A DNA stretch of 64,000 nt from DASSBG01 sp963800395 (GCA_963800395.1 CAWDBD010000002.1:323200-387199); one strand, 5' to 3'; shown: positions 8,639 to 17,993, counted from the stretch's first letter. The notes: generated by a model from the letters alone, not told the origin. Translations and numbers: made by a program.

Positions 8639-9138
8639 CGTCCGCCGAACATGTTGTTGCCCAGTACACCGCGCACGATCTGCCGCCCGAGCCTGCTGCC
8701 TATGGAGCGGCTGGCGGACTTGGCGAGTGACTCGAGCACACCCTGCTGGGTATCGTTGAGTTCCATGACTCGCGCCAGCAGGGTGGGACCCATTTCCGAA
8801 ATGGTCGTGCGCAGCGGATGGCCCAGCTCGCCGTACAAATCCCGGAAGATGACCGGATTGGCCTGTGGCTTCCAGTCGTTCAGGCCCAGCTTTTCCAGGC
8901 GCGCCTTGAGCTTGTCGCTGGCCGGGGAATTGGCCGCTTGCGACAGTCCGGCCAGGTCACCCTTGACGTCGGCCAGTACCACCGGCACGCCGAGCTGTGA
9001 AAAACCTTCGGCCAACACCATGAGGCTGACTGTCTTGCCGGTGCCGGTAGCGCCGGCGATCATGCCGTGACGGTTGGCGAACCGGGCATCGAGCTCCACC
9101 GAGGTGGAATCGTTTCTGCCAATCAGGATGGTGCTCAT
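8635..9138 (-). CDS. HerA/YjgR-like ATPase (DUF853) with large internal deletion
   Basis: Full-length DUF853 proteins have about 500 residues. This one has 167. Residues 1-136 match the family N-terminus: ANRHGMIAGATGTGKT with Walker A at 29-36, then VPVVLADVKGDLAGL and GHPLRTTISEMGPTLLARVMELNDTQ. From about residue 137 the sequence jumps to the family C-terminus, SLAKSASRSIGSRLGRQIVRGVLG. The missing ~330 residues hold the Walker B FFDEAH region and the rest of the motor. The frame is intact and the stop overlaps the next gene (ATGA). It is probably inactive as an ATPase unless the remaining fold has another role; an assembly collapse should also be excluded. Confidence 0.8.
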   Translation of the reverse strand: MSTILIGRNDSTSVELDARFANRHGMIAGATGTGKTVSLMVLAEGFSQLGVPVVLADVKGDLAGLSQAANSPASDKLKARLEKLGLNDWKPQANPVIFRDLYGELGHPLRTTISEMGPTLLARVMELNDTQQGVLESLAKSASRSIGSRLGRQIVRGVLGNNMFGGR

Positions 9139-9413
9139 GCCGTGCCCTTGGTCTTGTGGTGGTCAAGGGATTGTACGGCCATGAACGACGCGTGGGAATT
9201 GGCTGTCGTTGCCGCACAGGTGCGGCGTGCGCTCAGCGCATGACGTGATCTGAACGGGAGACAGCTGAGGCAGTGGTGCGACCGGTTGTCAGCTCGGGGC
9301 ATGGAGGGAAGCGCACTGCACACGGCCGCCAGGACCGCGGCACACAGCAGCGCACGCCGGTCCCGTTATCGGGCCGGTACAGCAGGAGTTGGGTGAATGA
9401 CGCCGGCCGCAGA

Positions 9414-9848
9414 TCAGGCGACGGCGCGATTGCCCTCGGCATTGGCCGGCACGCTTTCCTTCAGCTTGCGCACAATGCCCTGAATCCGCCGATGCATGTT
9501 CTGGGAGTCGTTGAAAGATGCCTCGCGGGTCTCGTGGTAGGCCACGGCCAGCCACAAGGCCATGCCACGCAGGCGGACTTGCAGATTGTCGGACTTGGCG
9601 CGCTCGATACCCGTCTCGGTACCGGTGCCCCAGAGTTTGTAGCGCAGTTCCGGTGGCGTTCCGTACAAATGCGGAAACTCGCAACGGGCGGCCTGATCGA
9701 TTTCACGCATGACCAGACCGGCCAGGCGGACGCGGGTGGGCTGGGTCATGTTGTTCATGCTTTGCTCAACCTCGCGCAGCTGGCGACCGAGTTGCGCAGC
9801 GCGGCTCATGGAGATGATACGGTTGATGAAGTGCATTTTGTTTTCCAT
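9414..9848 (-). CDS. Conserved-looking small protein, function unknown
   Basis: A 144-residue soluble protein, basic at the N-terminus and helical throughout, with a central CEFPHLYGTPPELRYKLWGTG segment and a Trp/Tyr-rich helix ALWLAVAYHET. No signal peptide or membrane segment. A purine-rich AGGGGGG tract lies about 8 bases upstream of the ATG. Composition is normal for this genome, so I take it as real, but I do not recognise it. It lies downstream of psd on the same strand with a 112-bp gap that holds a perfect palindrome (9877-9889). The 275 bp between it and the HerA-like gene hold no supported gene. Confidence 0.65.
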   Translation of the reverse strand: MENKMHFINRIISMSRAAQLGRQLREVEQSMNNMTQPTRVRLAGLVMREIDQAARCEFPHLYGTPPELRYKLWGTGTETGIERAKSDNLQVRLRGMALWLAVAYHETREASFNDSQNMHRRIQGIVRKLKESVPANAEGNRAVA

Positions 9849-9876
9849 ACCCCGGCCCCCCTAGGGTTCATTCTGT

Positions 9877-9889
9877 CTGGATGATCCAG
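9877..9889. promoter_or_regulatory. 13-bp palindrome upstream of the 144-residue gene
   Basis: CTGGATGATCCAG is a perfect dyad around a central G, 29 bp upstream of the start of the 144-residue gene (minus strand). It could be a regulator site; no protein is implied. Confidence 0.3.
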
Positions 9890-9960
9890 CTTACTTAGTT
9901 TGCAGAAAAATGGCGAGTACTGTTTCACAAATTGCGGAAATAGCGGACATTTTCCGGATT

Positions 9961-10809
9961 TCAGGCGTTCCCCGGCACGTGTCCCAGTCGCATGCCCATG
10001 CGGACCGCTTGCTCGGCGGTCAGAGCACTGTCCGGTGCGTCGGCCCGGGGCAGCAGCAGCACAACCGTCGAACCCATGTTGAAGCGGGCCATTTCTTCAC
10101 CACGCGCCAGCTGAATCGACTGGCCCGAATAGTTCTTGCTCGTGACCTGGCGCCCGTAGGGAGGAATCTCCTCGCCACTCCAGACCGTCTCGACACCCGA
10201 TACCAGCATGGCGCCGACCATCACCATCACGAACGGCCCGTGCGGGCCTTCGAAATGGCATGTCAGGCGTTCGTTGCGGGCGAACAGGCGCGGCACCTCG
10301 CGCACGGCGAATGGCGCCACGCTGAAGATGCGACCGGGGATGTGCACGGTTTGCAGCAGTTCCCCGTCCAGCGGCATGTGTACCCGATGGTAGTCGCGGG
10401 GTGAAAGGTAGATGGTTGCGAAACTGCCGTGCGCGTATGGCCTGGCAGCAGTTTCGTCAGCGAGCAGCTCGGCGCAGGTGAACGACTGCCCCTTGGCCTG
10501 GAAAATGCGTCCCGATTCGATGTTTCCGGCCTGGCTGATGCGGCCATCGGCCGGGCAGGCAATGGTGTTGGTGCCGGTTGCCATGGGCCGCGCTCCGGGC
10601 TTCAGTGCGCGCGTGAAGAAGGCATTGAAATGCCGGTATGCCAGCGGATCCGGCTGCTCGGCCTCGCCCATGTCTACCTGATAGCGCTGCACGATCTGGC
10701 GAATCAGGAAGTTCTTCCACGGCGCGAAGGTCCAGCGCGTGGCATGGCGCACGATGCGCGACAGGAACCGATGAGGCAGCAGGTATTGCAACAGTGTGTT
10801 TGCATGCAT
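9961..10809 (-). CDS. psd: Phosphatidylserine decarboxylase
   Basis: Makes phosphatidylethanolamine from phosphatidylserine at the inner membrane. The 282-residue proenzyme has PADGR with Asp88, YHRVH with His141 and His144, and the self-cleavage motif as MGST (245-248), where Ser247 becomes the pyruvoyl group. Most relatives have LGST; Met in the first position should still permit cleavage. I chose ATG at 10809; in-frame sequence further upstream is not family-like. On the minus strand a TATAAT box (10817-10822) ends only 7 bases before this ATG, so the mRNA might be nearly leaderless. Confidence 0.94.
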   Translation of the reverse strand: MHANTLLQYLLPHRFLSRIVRHATRWTFAPWKNFLIRQIVQRYQVDMGEAEQPDPLAYRHFNAFFTRALKPGARPMATGTNTIACPADGRISQAGNIESGRIFQAKGQSFTCAELLADETAARPYAHGSFATIYLSPRDYHRVHMPLDGELLQTVHIPGRIFSVAPFAVREVPRLFARNERLTCHFEGPHGPFVMVMVGAMLVSGVETVWSGEEIPPYGRQVTSKNYSGQSIQLARGEEMARFNMGSTVVLLLPRADAPDSALTAEQAVRMGMRLGHVPGNA

Positions 10810-11029
10810 GGACCCGATTATAGATGCCCGCCAGACCCGGGTGCGGAACCATGCAGGCGCGAACGCGCCGGCCGCCACAAAAGGGCTCGACTGCAGGGTC
10901 ATGGCGCTGGCAGCGGCACGTGCTTTGCGCGCGGCGGGCCAGGAGTCATGCCGGTGGAAACGCACGTGACTGCGGTCCGCGCTTGCGGACCCCGTATACT
11001 CGACGGCCCTGACAGTTTCCGGAATCCCA

Positions 11030-11950
11030 GTGAGCGCCGAACTCGCCACTCTCATCGACTTCATCCGCTACGCCGCCAGCCGCTTTTCCGAGGCGGGGGT
11101 GTGCCTCGGGCATGGTCATGACAGCCCCGTTGACGAAGCGACCCATCTGGTCCTTTCGGCGCTGCATTTGCCGCCGGACCTGCCTCCCGTTTATGCCGGC
11201 GGCAAACTCACCGCACACGAGCGCACCCGCTTGCTTGGCCTGATCGAGCGACGGGTTGTCGAGCGTGTGCCGGTAGCCTACCTGGTCGGGGAAGCCTGGT
11301 TTGCGGGTCTGAAGTTCCTCAGTGACGAGCGCGCGCTTGTGCCACGCTCGCCCATCGCCGAACTGATTGTCAACGGCTTCAGCCCCTGGCTGGATGACCG
11401 ACCCGTGCAGCGTGCTCTGGATCTTTGCACCGGCTCGGGTTGCATCGGCCTGGCCATGGCCGGGTACCAACCATCCTGGCAGGTCGACCTCGCTGATATC
11501 AGTCCCGAGGCCCTGAGCCTGGCAGAGGAGAACAGGCTGTTCCAGCACCTGGACGATGGCCGCGTCGAGATACTGCAGTCGGATCTGTTTGGCGGCCTTG
11601 ATGGCCGCTGTTACGACCTGATCGTCAGCAATCCGCCGTATGTGGGTCGCGTGGAATTCGAGTCATTGCCCGAAGAGTTCCAGCGTGAACCCGGACTGGG
11701 TCTGGTCTCGGGCGAGGACGGCCTGGATCTGGTCTTGCGCATGCTGGCCGAGGCGCCCGAGTTCCTCAGCGAGCAGGGCCTGCTGATCGTCGAAGTGGGT
11801 GCCAGCGAACCCGTATTGATCGATACGCTGCCCCAGGTGCCCTTCGTCTGGATCGAATTCGAGTCTGGCCCGATGGGCGTTTTTGCCATCGAGCGTCGTG
11901 ACCTGATTGCGCATGCAGAAATCATTGCGCGCGCAGCAGATGGACGGTGA
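11030..11950 (+). CDS. prmB: 50S ribosomal protein L3 glutamine methyltransferase
   Basis: N5-glutamine methyltransferase that modifies ribosomal protein L3. The 306-residue protein has an N-terminal helical domain (1-95), VPRSPIAELI, the SAM-binding loop DLCTGSGCIG (131-140) and the catalytic NPPY (201-204). The VPRS...ELI pattern favours PrmB over PrmC. The start is GTG at 11030. It is divergent from psd, with 220 bp between them, and followed by a possible small coupled ORF and aroC. Confidence 0.95.
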   Translation: MSAELATLIDFIRYAASRFSEAGVCLGHGHDSPVDEATHLVLSALHLPPDLPPVYAGGKLTAHERTRLLGLIERRVVERVPVAYLVGEAWFAGLKFLSDERALVPRSPIAELIVNGFSPWLDDRPVQRALDLCTGSGCIGLAMAGYQPSWQVDLADISPEALSLAEENRLFQHLDDGRVEILQSDLFGGLDGRCYDLIVSNPPYVGRVEFESLPEEFQREPGLGLVSGEDGLDLVLRMLAEAPEFLSEQGLLIVEVGASEPVLIDTLPQVPFVWIEFESGPMGVFAIERRDLIAHAEIIARAADGR

Positions 11951-12135
11951 TCGACCGGGACCCGCAGCGCTGGCTACGGGGACACGCCTTGAGTCCATGG
12001 TGTGCGGATTGGTGCGACGCGATATCATCGCTCCGGTGCACTGTTCCGATAGCAGCACCGGAATTGAAACTGGCTCCGGGCGTTCGGTTGCCAATCCTGC
12101 ATCTCCATTCCCGCATCCCGGTTCCTGAGCAATGA
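11947..12135 (+). CDS. Possible 62-residue coupled ORF between prmB and aroC
   Basis: The ORF starts at GTG within the prmB stop (GTGA) and ends within the aroC start (ATGA), so both junctions are 4-bp overlaps. The product has a WCADWCD cluster and no recognised domain. The exact overlaps favour a real coupled ORF, but amino-acid composition is unremarkable and the 3' part resembles degenerate repeat DNA, so this remains a candidate. Confidence 0.3.
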   Translation: MIDRDPQRWLRGHALSPWCADWCDAISSLRCTVPIAAPELKLAPGVRLPILHLHSRIPVPEQ

Positions 12136-13214
12136 ACACCTTTGGCCATCTGTTCCGCGTCACCACCTTCGGCGAAAGCCATGGTCCGGCCATCGGCTGC
12201 GTGATTGATGGTTGCCCGCCAGGACTTGCCATTGATGCGTGCGACTTTGCCCACGACCTCAAGCGTCGGGCCACGGGCACTTCGCGTCACACCTCGCAAC
12301 GCCATGAAGCGGACGAGGTGGAGATCCTGTCGGGCGTGCACGAAGGTTGCAGTACCGGCACGCCGATTGCGCTTCTTGTCCGCAATACCGACGCACGCTC
12401 CAGGGACTACGACGCCATTGCCAGAACCTTCCGCCCCGGGCATGCCGACTACACCTACTGGCACAAGTACGGCATCCGCGACCCGCGTGGTGGCGGTCGC
12501 AGCTCGGCGCGCGAGACCACCATGCGTGTGGCGGCCGCGGTGGTCGCCAAGAAGTGGCTGGCAAAGCATCATGCCGTGAGCGTGCGTGCCTGTCTGGATC
12601 GGATCGGCGAGATGTCACCCAGGGCATTCAACTGGGATAACGTGGACGGCAATGCATTTTTCTGGCCGGATGCCGACATGCTTGCCGAACTGGAGCAGTA
12701 CATGAAGGCATTGCGCAAGTCGGGTGATTCGGTGGGTGCGCGCATTGTCGCGACGGCCGATGGCGTGCCGCCGGGCTGGGGCGAGCCGGTCTACGGGAAA
12801 CTGGATGCCGAGCTGGCCGCTGCAATGATGTCCATCAACGCGGTCAAGGGCGTCGAGGTGGGTGCCGGTTTCGAGTCCGTGGCCCAGCACGGCAGCGAGC
12901 ACCGTGACGAAATGACGCCTGATGGTTTCCTGTCCAACAATGCAGGCGGCATTCTCGGCGGCATTTCCAGCGGTCAACCCGTGACTGTGCGGGTGGCGTT
13001 CAAGCCAACCTCCAGTATCATGGTGCCCGGGCAAAGCGTAGACCTGGATGGTCAGCCAGTCGAGATTGTCACCAGGGGCCGTCATGACCCCTGTGTCGGC
13101 ATTCGCGCCGCACCCATCGTCGAGGCCATGCTGGCTCTGGTGCTCATGGACCAGGCCCTCCGGCATCGTGCCCAGTGCGGTGATGTCGCGGCCATGTCGC
13201 CGCGCATTGCCTGA
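12132..13214 (+). CDS. aroC: Chorismate synthase
   Basis: Last step of the shikimate pathway: EPSP to chorismate with reduced FMN. The 360-residue protein has the family start MNTFGHLFRVTTFGESHG, the RRATGTSRHTSQR-type arginine segment, GGGRSSARET, and the C-terminal GRHDPCVGIRAAPIVEAM. All are standard for the AroC family and length is normal. It lies 31 bp upstream of asd. Chorismate made here feeds the tryptophan genes found 5 kb downstream. Confidence 0.98.
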   Translation: MNTFGHLFRVTTFGESHGPAIGCVIDGCPPGLAIDACDFAHDLKRRATGTSRHTSQRHEADEVEILSGVHEGCSTGTPIALLVRNTDARSRDYDAIARTFRPGHADYTYWHKYGIRDPRGGGRSSARETTMRVAAAVVAKKWLAKHHAVSVRACLDRIGEMSPRAFNWDNVDGNAFFWPDADMLAELEQYMKALRKSGDSVGARIVATADGVPPGWGEPVYGKLDAELAAAMMSINAVKGVEVGAGFESVAQHGSEHRDEMTPDGFLSNNAGGILGGISSGQPVTVRVAFKPTSSIMVPGQSVDLDGQPVEIVTRGRHDPCVGIRAAPIVEAMLALVLMDQALRHRAQCGDVAAMSPRIA

Positions 13215-13245
13215 CCCACTTCACCCGTGATCGACCCGGAGCAAC

Positions 13246-14283
13246 ATGCCTGACAACAATGCACTGAACGTCGCGGTGGTCGGTGCCACCGGCGCGGTCG
13301 GCGAGGCCCTTCTGGCCATCCTTTCGGAGCGCAAGTTTCCGGTTGCCAAACTTGTGCCGCTGGCCAGCTCCCGCAGTGCCGGCAACGAAGTGTCGTTCGG
13401 AAGCCGAACTCTGAAGACCCGCGATCTGGCCGAGTTCGACTTCTCCGGAATCGATATTGCCTTTTTCTCTGCCGGCGGTGCGGTCAGCCGCGAGCATGCC
13501 CCGCGTGCGGCTGCGGCCGGTGCGCTGGTGATCGACAATACCTCCGAATTCCGTTACGACGACGATGTGCCGCTGGTGATTCCGGAGGTCAACCCGGAGG
13601 CGGTCGCTGATCGGCCCCGCGGCATCATCGCCAACCCCAATTGCTCGACCATGCAGATGCTTGTGGCCCTGGCGCCGATCCATCGGGCGGTCGGTATCGA
13701 GCGCATCAATGTGGCCACATACCAGTCGGTTTCCGGGGCTGGCCGGTCAGGCATGGACGAGCTGGGTCGGCAAACGGCCGCCTTGCTCAATTTCCAGGAA
13801 GCCAAGCCGGACAAGTTTACCCAGCGCATCGCGTTCAACGTGATTCCGCATATTGATCGATTCGAGGACAATGGCTACACCCGCGAAGAAATGAAGCTGG
13901 TGTGGGAAACGCGCAAGATTCTTGCCGACGATGCCATTCGGGTGAACCCGACGGCCGTGCGTGTGCCGGTGTTCTACGGTCATGCCGAAGCCGTGCATAT
14001 CGAGACGCGCGAAAAGCTGGATGCCGTCGCCGCCCGTGCCTTGCTTGAAAAAGCGGCAGGTGTTGTTGTACTGGACATGCATGAGGATGGCGGCTACCCG
14101 AGCCCGGCGGTGCACGCCGCCGGACAGGACCCTGTCTATGTGGGCCGTATCCGCGATGACATCAGTCATCCGCGTGGCCTGGCGATGTGGATCGTGGCCG
14201 ACAATATTCGCAAGGGGGCGGCGCTCAATGCGGTTCAGATCGGCGAGCTGCTGCTGGCGAACCATGCCTTCGCGCGCGCCTGA
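13246..14283 (+). CDS. asd: Aspartate-semialdehyde dehydrogenase
   Basis: Reduces aspartyl phosphate with NADPH on the way to lysine, threonine, methionine and diaminopimelate. The 345-residue protein has the dinucleotide motif VVGATGAVGE (11-20), catalytic Cys133 in NPNCSTMQ, and HIDRFEDNGYTREE, which holds substrate-binding and catalytic-region residues. The intact Cys separates it from the inactive Usg paralogue. A GGAG ribosome binding site lies 5-10 bases before the ATG. Located between aroC and fimV, the usual xanthomonad order. Confidence 0.97.
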   Translation: MPDNNALNVAVVGATGAVGEALLAILSERKFPVAKLVPLASSRSAGNEVSFGSRTLKTRDLAEFDFSGIDIAFFSAGGAVSREHAPRAAAAGALVIDNTSEFRYDDDVPLVIPEVNPEAVADRPRGIIANPNCSTMQMLVALAPIHRAVGIERINVATYQSVSGAGRSGMDELGRQTAALLNFQEAKPDKFTQRIAFNVIPHIDRFEDNGYTREEMKLVWETRKILADDAIRVNPTAVRVPVFYGHAEAVHIETREKLDAVAARALLEKAAGVVVLDMHEDGGYPSPAVHAAGQDPVYVGRIRDDISHPRGLAMWIVADNIRKGAALNAVQIGELLLANHAFARA

Positions 14284-14478
14284 TCCAGGGTCTGGCATGC
14301 ATGAATAAAGGCCGGTAATGGACGCGTGCAAACCGGCTGTCGGCCCATGCACAAGGCCCTGTCAGGGGTGAATGCGTGAAAAGGTTTGTGTAATATGGAC
14401 TTGGCTTTGTGTTATAAGGCTGTTTCTAGGTCGTTCCAGATGGGAGCGACAACCATGGATGTGCGTGGGGAATAAATC

Positions 14479-16968
14479 ATGAAGGCTCGCAAGAAACTGG
14501 CAGTGGCTCTGGCATTGTTGCTTGTTACCAGCGGCAGTGCGTTTGCATTGGGACTGGGGCAGATCAAGGTGAAGTCGGCCCTCGACCAGCCGCTGGTAGC
14601 GGAGATTCCGGTGGTTTCGGCGACCGCTGCCGAGTTGCGCGGCCTGAAAGTCTCACTGGCCTCGAACGAGGACTTCCAGCGTGCCGGTATCAACCGGGCG
14701 CGGCTGGATACGCCGCTCAAGTTCAAGGTTGAAAAGCGCGCCGGCAGCACGGTCATCGTGATCACCTCGGAAAAGCCGGTCAGCGACCCGGCTCTGGACC
14801 TGCTGCTTGAACTGAACTGGTCGTCCGGCAAGCTGTTGCGCGAGTATTCGGTGCTGCTCGATCCGCCCGGGATGCCTGCGGCCGCTGCCCGCAAGACCGC
14901 GGTCGCGACCAGTGCTGCAGGCTCGCGCAAGGCTGCGCCCACCAAACCCACGGCCCGCACGACTCCGCGTAAAGGCCGCTCGAAAGGGACATCCGCCAAC
15001 AGCGCTGCTGCATCGACGCCCCGTGCCACGCCATCCATCGGGATGGGGGCCAGCTATACCGCGCAGTCCGGCGACAATGTGTGGTCGATTGCCAAGCGCA
15101 GTACCGCCCGTGCAGGCAACATCAATCGCATGATGGTGGCCATCCAGCGTGCCAATCCGGATGCCTTCTACAAGGACAACATCAACGCCCTCAAGAAGGG
15201 TGCGGTGCTGCGAATTCCTGATCGCGCCGACATGGACCAGATCAATGCCGGCGATGCGCGTGCCGAGGTACAGCGCCAGAACATGATTTGGAGCAACCCC
15301 GATGCGGCGACTCCCAGCATGATGGCGGGAAGCAGCCGTAACGCGACTGGCGGAGCAGGTAGCCGCAATGCACGATCGGACAGCCGCCTCGATCTGGTTC
15401 CCCCCGGGGGCTCGGATACTTCCGGTGCCGGGCGCAGCGGTGTTGCCGGTGGCTCCGGCCAGGCTGCCGTTGCGGGCATCAAGCAGGAGCTGTCGCGAGC
15501 GAAGGAAGAGCTGGCAAGCGAAAAGCAGCGCAGTGACGACCTGGCGACGCGGGTCAAGGACCTTGAAGGTATTCGAGACAACAACCAGCGCCTGCTGAAA
15601 CTGAAAAACGCGCAGATTGCACAGTTGCAGGAAAAACTGGCCAAGGCCAACGAAGCACAGCCGGCCGCGGCTGCCAGCACCAAGGCCCTGCGCGAGGACA
15701 TCTTTGATGCGAACCAGGTTGCTGCCGAGGCTTCGGTCGCATCAGCCGCCCAGTCGGCCACGGTAGCCGGCGCGGCGCCAGCTACCGCCGCGAGCAGCGA
15801 GATGACGCCGAGCACCGCAATGGCGGCCACCGCCGCTGCCCCCGCAACCGCGGTTGCCGCGACCAGCATGGCACCGGCAAGCCCTGCCGCAAGCGAAAAG
15901 GCCAAACCCGTCCAGGCCAAGACAAGCACGCCCATGCCAGCTGCCCGCAAGCCGGTGCCGGAAAAGCCCTGGTATATGCAGACCTGGGCCTGGATCATTG
16001 CTGCCCTGGTGATTCTCGGCCTGATCCTGTTTGGCTTCCTTGGTCGGCGCGGCAAGGGCGCTGACAGTCGTCAGGATCGCCTCTCTGGTGCGCTGGCGGA
16101 CGATGCGCATGGCGGCGATGAGGGACTGGTGGATGACAGCGAGGACGAGTACGCGCTGCTCGAGGAGATCGAACAGCATCCGGACGAGCTATCCCTGCAT
16201 CTGGAACTGGCAAGCCTCTACTACGCCCATCGTGATCAGGACAAATTCGAAGGTGCTGCCGAGGCCATGTATGCGCATGTCGATGATCCCGAGCAGCCGG
16301 AATGGCAGCAGGTGCGGGCCATGGGCGAGGAGCTTTGCCCGGACCACCCGTTGTTCGCGGAGCTGCACAGTGACGGGCACGGCGCGCAGGACAGCGATTC
16401 GGAATTGGCCGCGATGGTCGAGGAAGACCAGAATCACCATGATGATGACAAGGCTTCCGCAGGCGATGGCCACGGATACAATTTCGATTTTGACCTGACT
16501 CCTGCTGGTGCCGGAGCGCGCGACAATGAGGATAGCCCTGATCATGATCCGATTGATTCCGACCGGCATGAGCCAGCCGATGACACCGAGGACGAAGACC
16601 TGCTCAGCCTGAGCACCCTGGAGCCGACGCGTTCATCCGATGATGCCGATGCGTCCGCGTCGGTAGATGAGTTTGACACTGACGCCATTCTGGCCGAGGC
16701 GACATCCGAATCGCCCGAGGTTCCGGATGATCCGGAACCCGCGCCAAGCGCAGACGACGAGTCGACAAGCGACGACGTTGAGCAAGACTCTGACGATGAC
16801 GACTTCAGCAGCAATCCGGTGGATACCAAGCTGGACCTGGCGCGAGCCTATCAGGACATGGGTGACGACGAAGGCGCTCGCGCCATGCTTGAAGAGGTGC
16901 TGCAGGAAGGCAGTGACACGCAGAAGGACGCCGCGCGCAAACTGCTTGACGAGCTGGGCAACTCCTGA
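14479..16968 (+). CDS. fimV: FimV/HubP-type polar landmark protein
   Basis: Large inner-membrane protein linked to type IV pilus assembly, twitching and polar organisation. The 829-residue product has a signal peptide (1-24), the FimV N-terminal domain (LGQIKVKSALDQPLVAEI), a LysM-like peptidoglycan-binding segment at about 192-248 (YTAQSGDNVWSIAKR), a coiled coil at about 335-395, an Ala-rich linker, a membrane helix at about 500-520, an acidic Asp/Glu-rich cytoplasmic region, and the conserved C-terminal TPR-like motif KLDLARAYQDMGDDEGAR. The upstream 195 bp are AT-richer and contain a TTATAAG box. Flanking asd and truA is the normal location. Confidence 0.95.
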   Translation: MKARKKLAVALALLLVTSGSAFALGLGQIKVKSALDQPLVAEIPVVSATAAELRGLKVSLASNEDFQRAGINRARLDTPLKFKVEKRAGSTVIVITSEKPVSDPALDLLLELNWSSGKLLREYSVLLDPPGMPAAAARKTAVATSAAGSRKAAPTKPTARTTPRKGRSKGTSANSAAASTPRATPSIGMGASYTAQSGDNVWSIAKRSTARAGNINRMMVAIQRANPDAFYKDNINALKKGAVLRIPDRADMDQINAGDARAEVQRQNMIWSNPDAATPSMMAGSSRNATGGAGSRNARSDSRLDLVPPGGSDTSGAGRSGVAGGSGQAAVAGIKQELSRAKEELASEKQRSDDLATRVKDLEGIRDNNQRLLKLKNAQIAQLQEKLAKANEAQPAAAASTKALREDIFDANQVAAEASVASAAQSATVAGAAPATAASSEMTPSTAMAATAAAPATAVAATSMAPASPAASEKAKPVQAKTSTPMPAARKPVPEKPWYMQTWAWIIAALVILGLILFGFLGRRGKGADSRQDRLSGALADDAHGGDEGLVDDSEDEYALLEEIEQHPDELSLHLELASLYYAHRDQDKFEGAAEAMYAHVDDPEQPEWQQVRAMGEELCPDHPLFAELHSDGHGAQDSDSELAAMVEEDQNHHDDDKASAGDGHGYNFDFDLTPAGAGARDNEDSPDHDPIDSDRHEPADDTEDEDLLSLSTLEPTRSSDDADASASVDEFDTDAILAEATSESPEVPDDPEPAPSADDESTSDDVEQDSDDDDFSSNPVDTKLDLARAYQDMGDDEGARAMLEEVLQEGSDTQKDAARKLLDELGNS

Positions 16969-16975
16969 TCGAATC

Positions 16976-17020
16976 GTGCACGGCAGTTCAGCGGCAAAAG
17001 AGCCCTTGCATGCCGTGCAC
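16976..17020. repeat. 10-bp perfect inverted repeat after fimV
   Basis: Arms GTGCACGGCA (16976-16985) and TGCCGTGCAC (17011-17020) flank a 25-nt loop, starting 8 bp past the fimV stop. It could end or stabilise the fimV transcript. There is no U-tract, so an intrinsic terminator is not proven. The rest of the 257-bp gap to truA shows no gene. Confidence 0.5.
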
Positions 17021-17225
17021 AACTGTCCCAGGGCGGGCCATGAGCGTCCCGGCGCGTGCCTCGGGCTGCACGGTTCCATTTCACTGAGCCAGGGCAAACA
17101 GCATTATTCAAGTGGGCCCTGGCATGCGCAGCATCGCGTCTCCGGCCGGGCTGCACTTTGAAACTCTCTTCAATACGGCAGCGGCCGCGCCAGGCATCAG
17201 TAGCGACGCTGCAGAGGTCTTGTGA

Positions 17226-17993
17226 ATGCGCATCGCGCTCGGCATCGAATATGACGGCACGGATTTTTGCGGCTGGCAGCGGCTCAGCCATGCGCCCAGC
17301 GTGCAGCAGGCTGTCGAGAAGGCGCTGAGCAGAGTCGCCGATCATGAGGTTCAGGTGCATTGCGCGGGACGGACAGATTCCGGTGTGCACGCCCGTTGCC
17401 AGGTTGTTCATTTCGATACCCGGGCCGATCGCAGCATGCGCAGCTGGGTGCTGGGCAGCTGCTCCAATCTTCCGCAAAGCATCGCCGTGCTCTGGGCCCG
17501 GCAGGCAAGCGTAGACTTCCATGCGCGGCATGTGGCACGAGCACGGCGCTATCGCTACACACTGCTCAACCGAGCCGTGCGCCCCGCGCTGGATGCGCGT
17601 TACGTTGCCTGGCACCGCAAGCCGCTGGATGCCGGTTGCATGCAGCTTGCAGCGCAGGCGCTATTGGGCGAGCATGACTTTTCCGCTTTTCGAGCCGCAG
17701 CCTGCCAGGCGCCCCACGCGCGCCGCAATGTGCAGTACATCAATGTACGACGCGAGGACGACCGAGTGCTGATCGAAATCCAGGCCAATGCTTTCCTTCA
17801 TCACATGGTGCGCAACATCGTCGGCTCTCTTTTGCCGATTGGCGAGGGTGAAAAGCCGGTGCCGTGGCTGGCGGAATTGCTTGCCGGAGCGGATCGGAAC
17901 GCTGCCGGCCCCACTGCTGCTGCCAGCGGCCTTTGCTTTGTCGGGCCGCGCTACCCCGCTTCCTGGGGCCTGCCAGCCGAGGTGACCCTTTGA
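17226..17993 (+). CDS. truA: tRNA pseudouridine(38-40) synthase
   Basis: Makes pseudouridine at positions 38-40 of the tRNA anticodon arm. The 255-residue enzyme has the family start RIALGIEYDGTDFCGWQ, catalytic Asp51 in CAGRTDSGVHA, and the C-terminal FLHHMVRNIVGSL. Length is normal. An AGAGG ribosome binding site precedes the ATG. The next gene, trpF, overlaps its last codons by 4 bp. The truA-trpF-trpB-trpA arrangement is common in proteobacteria. Confidence 0.97.
   Translation: MRIALGIEYDGTDFCGWQRLSHAPSVQQAVEKALSRVADHEVQVHCAGRTDSGVHARCQVVHFDTRADRSMRSWVLGSCSNLPQSIAVLWARQASVDFHARHVARARRYRYTLLNRAVRPALDARYVAWHRKPLDAGCMQLAAQALLGEHDFSAFRAAACQAPHARRNVQYINVRREDDRVLIEIQANAFLHHMVRNIVGSLLPIGEGEKPVPWLAELLAGADRNAAGPTAAASGLCFVGPRYPASWGLPAEVTL

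Noticed and set aside
9135..9323. 62-codon minus ORF upstream of the HerA-like gene
   Set aside because: Composition is Arg/Ser/His-rich and shadow-like; no start signal.
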